Positions 25,081 to 33,567 of a stretch of 64,000 nt of DNA are shown here, one piece after another; the first letter of the stretch is position 1, and each line of letters opens with the position of its first letter. A program made the position numbers and the translations under genes. Source of the stretch: Bacillota bacterium (GTDB lineage Bacteria > Bacillota > Clostridia > Acetivibrionales > DTU013); assembly GCA_023426125.1 (NCBI GenBank), contig JAFABI010000053.1:1-64000 (forward strand), written 5' to 3'. The notes beneath the pieces are model-generated. The model made no database searches, was not told where the DNA came from, and was given only the letters and a program-made list of their open reading frames with translations.

Positions 25081-26603
25081 CACTTCAGCCCCCTCACCCT
25101 TCCGGTTCTCAAGCGTCTCTTTTTCAACCTCTTTGCGACGATCCAGAGCACCGCCAGGATGCCGGCCACAAGGGCAATCCCTGCAAACTTGTCGCTGACA
25201 AAGCTCTGTCTTGTTTTTTTATACGCCTCGGAGTAATATTCCACATCCTGCCCCAGAAGAAAATATTGCCGGGCGGCTTCGTAATCCCCATCCCGGTAAA
25301 GCGCCTTGCCAATGCCCACATAGGCGTATTGGAAGGAGGGATTGTAATCCACCGCTTTTTCCCACTCCGCCGCCGCAGCGCGGTAGTCGGACTGCGCCTG
25401 GTATTGGGCCGCAAGGTGGATACTGCGGCCATAATCGTTCAAAGCATATACTTCGATGGACATGCTGCCGCGGTCAGCCACCAGCAGCTTATCCTCCATA
25501 AACCTGACATCCGCCGGCGTCTGGAACCGTCCCCTGGTAATCCCCGCTTCCCCGAAGGCATAGAGCATGTATCCGTCCTCATCATAGGCGAAAATGCGGG
25601 AGCGTTTGGAATCCAGCACAACGTACACGCCGTATTCATTGACGTCCACCGTGGTAATGGTGGATTCGCCCGTAGGGATGCTCTGTCCATACTTGTTGAC
25701 GGTCAAATCGCCATGGGGCTTGATTTCTGTGGAGACCGGAAAGCGGAGGATGTTGGACCCTTTTGCGTTCAGCTTCCGGATGGGCTCCTTTTCTCCGGAG
25801 CCGGCTACGGTAGCATATACAAAGTCTTCTTTATCGATGGTCAGATTACTGAAGTTTACAGGGAGCCACGCTGCCGACAAAGCCCGCTGCGCCTCGGTCT
25901 GCAGCGTACGCCAGAAGAGCTGGGCCGCTGTGAATTTGACGTTTACCTTTCCGAAGTAACGGGAAAACGTGCCGTCCACATTCATTTCCACGATACCTTC
26001 ATAGATATTATTGGCGACGACATACATGCGTCCGACGCTGTCCACGGCAATTTCCAAAGGCTGATAGGACACGCTTTCGCTGATCACAATGCCTTCCGGC
26101 CTGCCCAGGATCCGCTTGATCGTCCAGTCGCTGTTAAAATGCAGCACACGTCCCCTCCCGGGCTCGCAGGCGTATAGCTCCCCTTCCTCTGTTACCCACA
26201 GACCGTTGATGTCTGTCAGCGCCTGTTCGCCGCTGTCATCCGTAAAGCCGGTGATGATCCGCTTTGTTTGAAAATCATGGTCGGTAATGATAATGCTTGC
26301 CCCTGCCGAAATATAGACATACTCGTCCGATACGAACAGGCTTGAGAGCTTGTACAGACTGTCCACCCCCAGGTCCCGGGCATGGATGCTTTTTTCATAG
26401 TTATACGGGCAAGGGGCGGGGGCCGCAAAGTAATCGTCCGCATCTTTTCCTTCGCGGTTATATGTATAGCTTGTGATGTGGTCGGCAGACACGCCCTGAG
26501 CCATGAGCACGCTGCAGAGCAAAGCGGCGGCCGTCAGACGCAGAGCCGTATTCCATTTCGTTTTTACCGTTTTCCTTGAACTTTTTATCCCTTCCTGCTT
26601 CAT
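25080..26603 (-). CDS. Membrane-anchored NHL beta-propeller protein with TPR repeats
   Basis: A 507-residue exported protein. A signal sequence (about 25-45) is followed by NHL-like blades (for example GLWVTEEGELYACEPGRGRV and ITRGRFQTPADVRF), then TPR repeats (about 400-465: AAAEWEKAVDYNPSFQYAYV; GDYEAARQYF). A single C-terminal helix (FAGIALVAGILAVLWIVA) with a basic tail closes it. The propeller and TPR would face outside, tethered to the membrane. Such folds bind proteins or sugars. Together with the YIP1 and DUF5696 genes it forms a block embedded among importer genes. GGAGGTGAG precedes the start. The function is uncharacterised as far as I know. Confidence 0.75.
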   Translation of the reverse strand: MKQEGIKSSRKTVKTKWNTALRLTAAALLCSVLMAQGVSADHITSYTYNREGKDADDYFAAPAPCPYNYEKSIHARDLGVDSLYKLSSLFVSDEYVYISAGASIIITDHDFQTKRIITGFTDDSGEQALTDINGLWVTEEGELYACEPGRGRVLHFNSDWTIKRILGRPEGIVISESVSYQPLEIAVDSVGRMYVVANNIYEGIVEMNVDGTFSRYFGKVNVKFTAAQLFWRTLQTEAQRALSAAWLPVNFSNLTIDKEDFVYATVAGSGEKEPIRKLNAKGSNILRFPVSTEIKPHGDLTVNKYGQSIPTGESTITTVDVNEYGVYVVLDSKRSRIFAYDEDGYMLYAFGEAGITRGRFQTPADVRFMEDKLLVADRGSMSIEVYALNDYGRSIHLAAQYQAQSDYRAAAAEWEKAVDYNPSFQYAYVGIGKALYRDGDYEAARQYFLLGQDVEYYSEAYKKTRQSFVSDKFAGIALVAGILAVLWIVAKRLKKRRLRTGRVRGLK

Positions 26604-26617
26604 GACACGCTCACCTC

Positions 26618-27571
26618 CTATTCCTTCATGCCGGACATGGTCATTGTTTCAATGACATTGCTCTGTATAAAAATGAAAATGACAACGGGAATCAGGAACA
26701 TCACAAGGGAAACCGCCGCCATGACGCCCTGCCGGGCGATGCCTGTACTGGCGATCTGTCCCAGGGCATAGCTCAAGGTTTTCAGGCTTTCATCATAGAT
26801 GAAGGTCCCTCCCGTCACCCCCCACATGGACTGGAAGGACAGGATAAAGAACGTGATCCACGCCGGCTTCACACTGGGCATGACCACGCGCCAGAGCGTC
26901 CCGAACTCGCCGGCGCCGTCGATGTTGGCCGCTTCGATCAGTGACGACGGCACCTGTGCCATAAAGTTCTTCATCAGGTACAGGCCCAGTGTGGAGGAAA
27001 AGGCCGGCAGAATGATCGCCCAGTAGCTGTCGATCAACAGCATTTTCGAAATGATGATATAGTTGGGCACTGCCGTCACCGCTGCGGAAAACATCAGCGA
27101 CATGACAATCAGCCTGGACACCAGTTCATTGCCGGCAAAATCATATTTTGCCAGAGGATATGCCGCCATGGACGCAATGACGATCTGCCCCACCGTTCCC
27201 ACAATGACGATAAAAAACGTATTGAACATGTACCTGGAAAAGGGTACGAGGGAGTTGGCGAACAGTTCGCCCAGGTCGAGGAAGTTATCCAGGGTGGGAT
27301 TTCTGACAAAAATGTCCGGCGGAAATTTCAAAAGCTCATGCAGCGGCTTAAAGGCGTTGTTGAACATAAAAATCACCGGAAACAAAAACATCAGCGCCAG
27401 CAGCACAAGAAACAGGATAAGCAAAATATTTCCCCCGATGGAACGGGTGCTCCGCTTGTTGGTGAAAAAACGGACAAAGCCGCCGCGGGACATGTGTATT
27501 TCTCTTGCCATCGCCTCACGGCTCCGTTTTAAACGGGCCGGGTTCACTTTTACCGCCTCTTTTACCGCCAT
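26618..27571 (-). CDS. Carbohydrate ABC permease, MalG-like (CUT1)
   Basis: A 317-residue permease with an N-terminal cytoplasmic stretch of about 45 residues, six helices, and an EAA motif in SLIEAANIDGAGEFGTLWRV. The C-terminal end IQSNVIETMTMSGMKE is family-like. It pairs with the permease encoded one base upstream and presumably receives solute from the fused binding protein at 28499. It is one of four CUT1 permeases in the operon, none with a dedicated ATPase. Confidence 0.92.
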   Translation of the reverse strand: MAVKEAVKVNPARLKRSREAMAREIHMSRGGFVRFFTNKRSTRSIGGNILLILFLVLLALMFLFPVIFMFNNAFKPLHELLKFPPDIFVRNPTLDNFLDLGELFANSLVPFSRYMFNTFFIVIVGTVGQIVIASMAAYPLAKYDFAGNELVSRLIVMSLMFSAAVTAVPNYIIISKMLLIDSYWAIILPAFSSTLGLYLMKNFMAQVPSSLIEAANIDGAGEFGTLWRVVMPSVKPAWITFFILSFQSMWGVTGGTFIYDESLKTLSYALGQIASTGIARQGVMAAVSLVMFLIPVVIFIFIQSNVIETMTMSGMKE

Positions 27572-27572
27572 A

Positions 27573-28481
27573 TCACGTCCCCACCCTTCGGATAAATCTT
27601 TGCACCACGCGGTTGCTCAGCAGCATTACTCCAAACAGCATCACGGCAATTGCAGAAGCGTAGCCCATTTCCATACGGATACTGCCATAGTCGTTGAGAT
27701 GGTTCACCATCGTATGGGCAGCGTAGCCCGTGCTGGGGAAGCCCGTCAGCGCAACGGTGATATCCCCCACGCCGAGGGAGCTTGTAATGGACATTACCGC
27801 GCCGAACATCAGCTGCGGCGTCATATTGGGCAGGGTGATATACCAGAGCTCCTGCCAGCGGTTGGTGATCCCGTCCACCTCCGCCGCCTCGTATTGGGTT
27901 TTGTCAATGGTCTGCAGGCCCGCAATGAAGGACAAAAAGCCGAAGCCAAGGCTCATCCACAGGGAGACGAGGATCACGATGAACAGCATATACCGCGTAT
28001 CCTGCAGCCATAAAACGGCCGTGTCCAGGATACCCCAGTCCAGCAGCCTGGCATTCAGGTATCCATAGGGATCGCTGGAAAAAATCAGTGTGAACACCAG
28101 ATACACATTGCCGGAAATGCTGGGGGCGTAAAATATAATCGTCAGCACGGCCCTGATTTTCGGAGGAAGCTCATTGATCAGCCAGGCCATCAGGAAGGAC
28201 AGGAGGTAGCCCACAGGCCCTGTAATGACGGCGATCACAAAGGTGTTTTTGATGGCCGTGATAAAGATGGCGTCGTTCAAAAGCAGTTTCCGGTAGTTGT
28301 CAAAGCCTACAAACCGGGGAAACTGCAGCAGGTTGAAGTCGGTGAAGCTGAATACCATGGACGCCAGCACCGGCAAAATGACAAACACAAAAAACAAAAG
28401 CAGAAACGGAAGCATCATGAGATACAGGTTTTTATTCTTCCTGAAATTGTATCTTCCGTTTGCACGTATTTTATCGTCCAC
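27573..28481 (-). CDS. Carbohydrate ABC permease, MalF-like (CUT1)
   Basis: A 302-residue permease. The first helix is LMMLPFLLLFFVFVILPVLA, followed by the usual FTDFNLLQFPRFVGFDNY region and the EAA motif YEAAEVDGITNRWQELWYIT. The start codon is GTG behind GGGAGG. It immediately follows the giant substrate-binding protein gene (17 bases) and precedes its MalG-like partner by one base, so the three are clearly a functional importer unit. Confidence 0.92.
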   Translation of the reverse strand: MDDKIRANGRYNFRKNKNLYLMMLPFLLLFFVFVILPVLASMVFSFTDFNLLQFPRFVGFDNYRKLLLNDAIFITAIKNTFVIAVITGPVGYLLSFLMAWLINELPPKIRAVLTIIFYAPSISGNVYLVFTLIFSSDPYGYLNARLLDWGILDTAVLWLQDTRYMLFIVILVSLWMSLGFGFLSFIAGLQTIDKTQYEAAEVDGITNRWQELWYITLPNMTPQLMFGAVMSITSSLGVGDITVALTGFPSTGYAAHTMVNHLNDYGSIRMEMGYASAIAVMLFGVMLLSNRVVQRFIRRVGT

Positions 28482-28498
28482 TGCGCTCCCTCCCCTCT

Positions 28499-31399
28499 CT
28501 ATTGGATATGAAACTCTCTGCGCTTGTTTGCCAGCTCCTGGTCGATCTGGTCAACCGCTTTGTAGATGGCATCGGTGGGGTTTAAATTGCTTGTTTCCGT
28601 CACAACGGAGAGGAAGGCGTTTTCGATGACGCGGCCGGTAATATAGCTGCCGGGCACCTGGGGTACGGTGCGGATCCATTTGAGGCTTTCCTTGAGCACC
28701 GCCAGATTGTTCTGTCCCCAGGCTATCCTGTCAAAGGCGTCCAGGTTGGCGACGGGATACCTCCCGGCCAGGCCGAGGACGGATTCCATTTCCGTGGCGA
28801 AGTTATACTGCGTTTCCGCCGAGGTCCACCACTTCAGAAATTCCCAGCTCTCCTCCACCGTTCCTTTTTTCTCCGCAATGTTTTTGACAATTAATGAGCC
28901 GCTGACCGTCACCGGCGTATCGTACCGCACAGAGCCGTCTTCCCGCACCGTTCCAGGGATTTGCGCCATGGCCCAGTCGCCCTTGATCTCCGGCGCGCCC
29001 ACGGCCAGCGAGTTGAACACGGTAAAATCCACGATGCCCACGGGGATTTCCCCCATTCTGAACCGCGTGACAAAATCCGTCAGGACAATAAAGTTATGCT
29101 TCGTATACAAGTCCGTCCAGTATTTGAAAGCCTGAATCCCCGCATTGCTGGTGATGTCGGCGCGCTCGCCTTCATTGCGGTAAAGGCTTCCCCCATTCTG
29201 ATACAGCAGGGACACATATACGGGATTGATACTCCTGGTGCTGCCCGAGACAGCCACTGCACCGAGGATTGCCTGGGGAGCTGTGGTAAAATAAATATCC
29301 ATGTTGTTTTTTTGTAAAATGGGGACGGCGGCAAGAAAATCGTGGAGCGTCGCGGGCACCTCCAGGCCGTATTCCCTGAAAATATCCGTCCGGTAGAACA
29401 TCACGTCGAAGCTCATCTGATCGGGGATGGCGTAACAGGCGCCCTTGTACCGGAAGGTATCCAATGCGGCCGGGGAAAACCGCGCCGCTACCTCTTCAAA
29501 ATCCGGAAACTTCGTCAAATCACAGGCGCCTTCGCGATAGCCGAAGTTGATGGGGGTGCTGGCGGCGACCTGAATATTCACATCAGGACCGTTGCCTGTC
29601 AGCGTGGCCGGAAAAATTACGTCGGCGCCTACCAGCTTCAGGTTGACGTTGATGGGATTATCCCGGCAAAAGGTCTCATTGACCATCCTCCGCAGAATAT
29701 TGTACTGATCCCGTCCCGTAGACACCCAGACCTCAATGGTCTTGGCTGATTCCCCCGCGGTCTTTTCCCAATCCCCGTTGTACTTTGTGCTGAAAGATCC
29801 GATAAAAGCCCGGAGGCGGTGCAGGAGGTTCTGAAAAAAACTGCCTTCCGCCTGAGGCAGCTTGTAGCCCTCCGGAGCAAGAATGAAATAATCGATTTCC
29901 AGAGGCTGCTGCTGGACGGAAATCATCCAATTGCCCAGGGCGGACATGCTGTTTTTGAAATCCGCCAGGTAGCTGGCAATCTGGTTCGGTTTTTGAACCA
30001 TTTTGTCCAGATTGACGATGAGCATGCGGAGGACGGAGGTAGAGCTTGTAAAGGAGCCGCTGATGGCGTTGATGTCGTCCACGATGCCCTGAAGGTTATC
30101 CCGCTCCGCCGCCAGACGCCGGTACAGGTCGGGGATGAGGACGCCCAGCTTGTAGTCCCGGTATTTGTCCGGGGAGGTGCTGGTGATGACGATCATTTCC
30201 TGATAGATGCGGTTTAGCCGGCCCAGCACGTCTTCCGTTCTTGAGGTCAGCCCGCCGAACACGCCGAGGGAGACTTCCAGGGAAAGGGTATTTTTACCTT
30301 TTTGCAGGTAAAAATAAAATTCTTCTCCGGTCTCCCGGTCGGCCAGATAGGAAAGAGAAAATTTCGTGTTGTAGCCAAAGCGGAGGTCATTGGCTTCCGC
30401 AAAGGGAACAACCCCGTTGACGGCCAGCTTTCTCGTGGAAAAGGTGCCGCGGGTGCTGGCCTGTTTATATTTGAACGCAAGCTTGTAAAGGCCCTCCTCC
30501 GGTACGTCTACGTCCCACTGGATCATCTGTCCCGGAATCCGCCATGCATAGCCGCCGATGGTGTTCAACACGATATAGGAGGGGTGGTAGGGCTCGGTAA
30601 GGGGAGATGTGCGGTTGTTAATGGGGTAAAGACTGGGCGCGGATTTCAGCGTGGCGTCTTCAGCCTGTATTTTAACCGGCTCCGAGGCGTATTTCCCATG
30701 TCCTTCCCCGCGGAGTTTTTTAAGGTACGTTTCATAATCCGGCAGCGGTTCGGCAGGAACCAGCGCAATGGTATCCATCCATATTTCCGCCTCCACTGCT
30801 TCGAAGGTCAATGTATTTTCTCCCTCTTTGAAATAAAATGCAAAAGGCTCGGTGATATACCCGTCGGCGCTTGACAAAAGCGTCCGGCTCCAGAGCTCCT
30901 CCTCCTCCTGGGAAGGAAAGGCCTGATTGCCCGTTTGTTTTTTATATTCCTGGTCCCTGTCACGGTAATACCGCTTCAGCGTAATGTATTCCGCCTCTTT
31001 AAAAGGGCTTTCCGAATTGATGTACAGCTTTCGGATAATTTCACTGCCTCCCGCCACGGGCTTGTAGGTAAGGAGAATGTGGTAAAGCCCTGCTTTCGGC
31101 AGCGTAAACCGGTATGTAACGGCAGAATTGCTCCCTGCGCGCAAAAAACCGCCGGAAACAGACGTCTCGCCTTCACGGTCGCATTGTACCGCCTGCAGGA
31201 TGATTTCGTCATTGTCTCTGGCCGCCTGGCCGTGTTCGGCCGCATAGTCGGCATAGGTCTTTGCCTGCGCCTCATAGGTCTTTGCTTCCGAGGCAAAAGC
31301 GGCCCGGCCATGTCCCAGGAAAAAGGCGAAAACCAGCACGAAGCCCAGGTATGTCCATATCGGGATATGTCCCCGCGTCCAGTTGATTTTTGTTTGCAT
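28499..31399 (-). CDS. Giant substrate-binding protein: two CBM-like modules fused to an extracellular solute-binding domain
   Basis: About 966 residues, twice the usual size. After an N-terminal membrane/signal segment come two carbohydrate-binding-like beta modules: about 45-225 (FRFTL-type strands, KAGLYHILLTYKP, FKEGENTLTFEAVEAEIWMD) and 245-395 (VKIQAEDATLKS, PEEGLYKLAFKYKQ, LQKGKNTLSLEVSLG). A helical linker follows (410-530). The C-terminal 430 residues are a family-1 binding protein (KTIEVWVSTGRDQYNILRRM; PDQMSFDVMFYRTDIFREYG; WEFLKWWTSAETQYNFA). There is no lipobox, so the hydrophobic N-terminus may anchor it. I chose the ATG at 31399 (GAGGT nine bases before); a GTG three codons upstream is possible. 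It serves the permeases downstream. Confidence 0.85.
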   Translation of the reverse strand: MQTKINWTRGHIPIWTYLGFVLVFAFFLGHGRAAFASEAKTYEAQAKTYADYAAEHGQAARDNDEIILQAVQCDREGETSVSGGFLRAGSNSAVTYRFTLPKAGLYHILLTYKPVAGGSEIIRKLYINSESPFKEAEYITLKRYYRDRDQEYKKQTGNQAFPSQEEEELWSRTLLSSADGYITEPFAFYFKEGENTLTFEAVEAEIWMDTIALVPAEPLPDYETYLKKLRGEGHGKYASEPVKIQAEDATLKSAPSLYPINNRTSPLTEPYHPSYIVLNTIGGYAWRIPGQMIQWDVDVPEEGLYKLAFKYKQASTRGTFSTRKLAVNGVVPFAEANDLRFGYNTKFSLSYLADRETGEEFYFYLQKGKNTLSLEVSLGVFGGLTSRTEDVLGRLNRIYQEMIVITSTSPDKYRDYKLGVLIPDLYRRLAAERDNLQGIVDDINAISGSFTSSTSVLRMLIVNLDKMVQKPNQIASYLADFKNSMSALGNWMISVQQQPLEIDYFILAPEGYKLPQAEGSFFQNLLHRLRAFIGSFSTKYNGDWEKTAGESAKTIEVWVSTGRDQYNILRRMVNETFCRDNPINVNLKLVGADVIFPATLTGNGPDVNIQVAASTPINFGYREGACDLTKFPDFEEVAARFSPAALDTFRYKGACYAIPDQMSFDVMFYRTDIFREYGLEVPATLHDFLAAVPILQKNNMDIYFTTAPQAILGAVAVSGSTRSINPVYVSLLYQNGGSLYRNEGERADITSNAGIQAFKYWTDLYTKHNFIVLTDFVTRFRMGEIPVGIVDFTVFNSLAVGAPEIKGDWAMAQIPGTVREDGSVRYDTPVTVSGSLIVKNIAEKKGTVEESWEFLKWWTSAETQYNFATEMESVLGLAGRYPVANLDAFDRIAWGQNNLAVLKESLKWIRTVPQVPGSYITGRVIENAFLSVVTETSNLNPTDAIYKAVDQIDQELANKRREFHIQ

Positions 31400-31441
31400 C
31401 CTTATCACACCTCATGTTCTCCGACAGAGTAATGAAAAACG

Positions 31442-31506
31442 ATTATACTGCGGCAAAAGGCAAGGGATCAACCTTAATGCATCCTGCCTTTCCTTTGCCT
31501 TTTGCC
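31442..31506 (-). promoter_or_regulatory. Hairpin and possible internal promoter between the two binding-protein genes
   Basis: GGCAAAAGGCAA (31452-31463) and its exact complement (31495-31506) form a stem in the gap after the first binding-protein gene. Overlapping its end is TTGATC (31471-31466), 18 bases, TATAAT (31447-31442) on the minus strand. The stem may protect the upstream message, as often happens after binding-protein genes. The promoter may give the fused binding protein and permeases extra expression. There is no T-run fit for strong termination. Confidence 0.4.
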
Positions 31507-31538
31507 ATCAATTTATCCTGTTCCGGGATTTTTCCCCT

Positions 31539-33080
31539 TTATTGCTGCGGAGCGGGTGTAACAGTTACGGCATAGGCATCCACTTTGCCCTTCATCTCTT
31601 CGCTCAGTTTTCCTTTATCGACGAGGCCCGCCTCTATCAGGGCATACGTGTCCTGCACGACAACGGATTCGAAGGAGGAGCGCGCGTTCTCGTTTGTTGC
31701 GCAAACCTTGTAAAGTGCCCTAAAAAATACGTTGGAGACAGCCGTTGTATCCGTAGGCTCAAATTTTCCCCGGGACGCATACCAGTCCCAGAGCTCAATG
31801 TCCAGGTCGGAGGTGAAGTTCCTCGGCTGGCCCACTTCGCGGGACGCGATCATTTCACCCTTGGAGGCCTTTTCCATGTTGGAGAGAAGCGCTGTTCCTT
31901 CTTCTTCAAGATAAGAGAACAGCAGATTTTTGTACTGTTCGGGGGTTGCTTTCTTTTCCGCGCCCTTGACAACAACATATACGCCGCAGTCCTTGTAATA
32001 GTTGCGGTAGTTGTCGCTGAGCGTTTTGTAATCGTTGTTTTGAATCGTGACCTTTGAGCCCCACGGGAAAGGAACGACACCAAAATCAAACTTGGATGCA
32101 AAGGTCTGGAAGTCCCAATCGTCGCCGTGGCACATTGCAAGCTTCCCATCGGCAAAACCGGCCTGCGCGGGGTTCCAATCATAGCCGGTGGTCCCGTCAT
32201 CGCGGGTTACTTCCGTGGCATTGACCGCAAGGCCACTGACAACCATTTTCTGGAACACTTCAATAACTTCATAAAACGCATCGTTGGTATACGTAGGAAC
32301 GTAGGTCACCGGGTCCATCATGGAGGCGCCGTTGGCAAAGGCTGCGCCGCGGGCCCAGTTCAGCGAGTGGATTCCGAATACGTTTACATCTTTGGGAAGC
32401 TTCGTTTTCAGTTCCGCGCAGTAGTCATAAAACTCCGTCAAACTCCATTTGCCTTCCTTGAACAATTCCCCCGGGGTTTTTGCCATACCGGCGGCTTTGA
32501 TCATATCCCTGTTGTAGACGATGGCACTCCAGGGGAGCATGGGATTTCTGGAAAATCCCACCGTCTTGTCCGCCCACTGGCAGCCTCCTTCATAATATGG
32601 CTTCGGCAAATTGAAGGCGGCTACTTCGGCTGTCAGGTCAAGGATTGCATTATTGGTCATTAAATCGGATATGTAATACCTGGACATCTCTCCAAAGTCG
32701 ACAACAGGGTCGCCTGCAGCCAGAGAGGTGATAACGGCATTGGGAACATCATTCCACTCTATGCCCTGCAGCGCGTCAAAAACCAGCTTGCAGTTGAACT
32801 TTTCCTCCACGGCCTTGGCACGGTTGCGCCACATTTCCTTTTTGGCTTCGTCTGCGGTTTCGGGATTCTGCATACCGGTTACCTTGATGGTCACACCGCC
32901 AAGGTCGGCGCCCGGAAACGGTTCGGCCGGCGGCGGTGTCGTCTGCTGCACCGACTGGGAAGCCGTAGTGCTGCTCGAAGCGGAAGTTGGATCTTTGCTT
33001 TCCTGTGTGCTGCTGCATGAGGAAAAAATCCCCAGGGTCAGACAGAAAACCAGCAGCAGGACAATGCTTTTTTTCATCAT
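31539..33080 (-). CDS. Extracellular solute-binding lipoprotein (sugar importer, family 1)
   Basis: A 513-residue lipoprotein with a lipobox ending at Cys22 (FSSC), a Ser/Thr-rich linker (about 25-60) and a binding domain: DLGGVTIKVTGMQNPET, FNCKLVFDALQGIEWND, DMIKAAGMAKTPGELFKEGK and the WDWYASRGKFEP region. The start at 33080 is set by AAAGGAGGAG eight bases before the ATG; an in-frame ATG 13 codons upstream lacks one. It is the first gene of the long minus-strand operon and could serve either permease pair. A long leader separates it from the regulator gene, with an operator-like site at 33374-33385. Confidence 0.9.
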   Translation of the reverse strand: MMKKSIVLLLVFCLTLGIFSSCSSTQESKDPTSASSSTTASQSVQQTTPPPAEPFPGADLGGVTIKVTGMQNPETADEAKKEMWRNRAKAVEEKFNCKLVFDALQGIEWNDVPNAVITSLAAGDPVVDFGEMSRYYISDLMTNNAILDLTAEVAAFNLPKPYYEGGCQWADKTVGFSRNPMLPWSAIVYNRDMIKAAGMAKTPGELFKEGKWSLTEFYDYCAELKTKLPKDVNVFGIHSLNWARGAAFANGASMMDPVTYVPTYTNDAFYEVIEVFQKMVVSGLAVNATEVTRDDGTTGYDWNPAQAGFADGKLAMCHGDDWDFQTFASKFDFGVVPFPWGSKVTIQNNDYKTLSDNYRNYYKDCGVYVVVKGAEKKATPEQYKNLLFSYLEEEGTALLSNMEKASKGEMIASREVGQPRNFTSDLDIELWDWYASRGKFEPTDTTAVSNVFFRALYKVCATNENARSSFESVVVQDTYALIEAGLVDKGKLSEEMKGKVDAYAVTVTPAPQQ

Positions 33081-33567
33081 TGTACAAACTCCTCCTTTTT
33101 TAAAATATGATGTGGACATGTATAAAATGCTTTAACTCCGGAAAATAAAGAGTTATCACAATTTATCCCTGTTGTTTTTTTGGAGTGGTCTACCCTGCTT
33201 ACAGGGGATCCCTCCCTTTTGGCAGAAAGGACAGCTTTATAATCGGATGGTTGCTTTCAATTTCCAATGGGGGCATGCTCCCATACCCCCTCCTAAGAGG
33301 AGGGGACTGATGACGTTGTTCAAAGGGTATTGAAATTGTGAAGGAGTAAATTTCAGTTCATTCATTCCATGAAAAAGTATATTTATCATTCATTGTGATT
33401 GATTCTAAAGCGAAAAAAACCTTAACAGGCCCTTCAGAAACAGCGCATTGATTTTGCAATTATTCCTGAAAGGTGTTTAAAAATGTATTTTTCGCTGTAG
33501 TAGTGGTTTAAGCATATAAAACGATGATTTGCAGCCAGAGAGAAAAACATATCTTATGCACCGGACA
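33081..33567 (-). promoter_or_regulatory. Long leader of the glycan-transport operon with hairpins and an operator-like site
   Basis: No gene is visible in these 490 bases. On the minus strand a -10-like TATACT lies inside TAAATATACTTT (33385-33374), which matches 10 of 12 bases of the palindrome AAAGTATACTTT found upstream of the GntR/LacI regulator. No good -35 accompanies it. Downstream in the leader is a tight stem CCCCTCCT-AAG-AGGAGGGG (33287-33305). A leader near 300 bases could carry post-transcriptional control, but I recognise no riboswitch. Confidence 0.4.

Noticed and set aside
33287..33305. Tight CCCCTCCT/AGGAGGGG stem considered as an attenuator of the glycan operon
   Set aside because: It lacks a T-run in the direction of transcription and no alternative pairing partner is evident. 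Noted only as leader structure.
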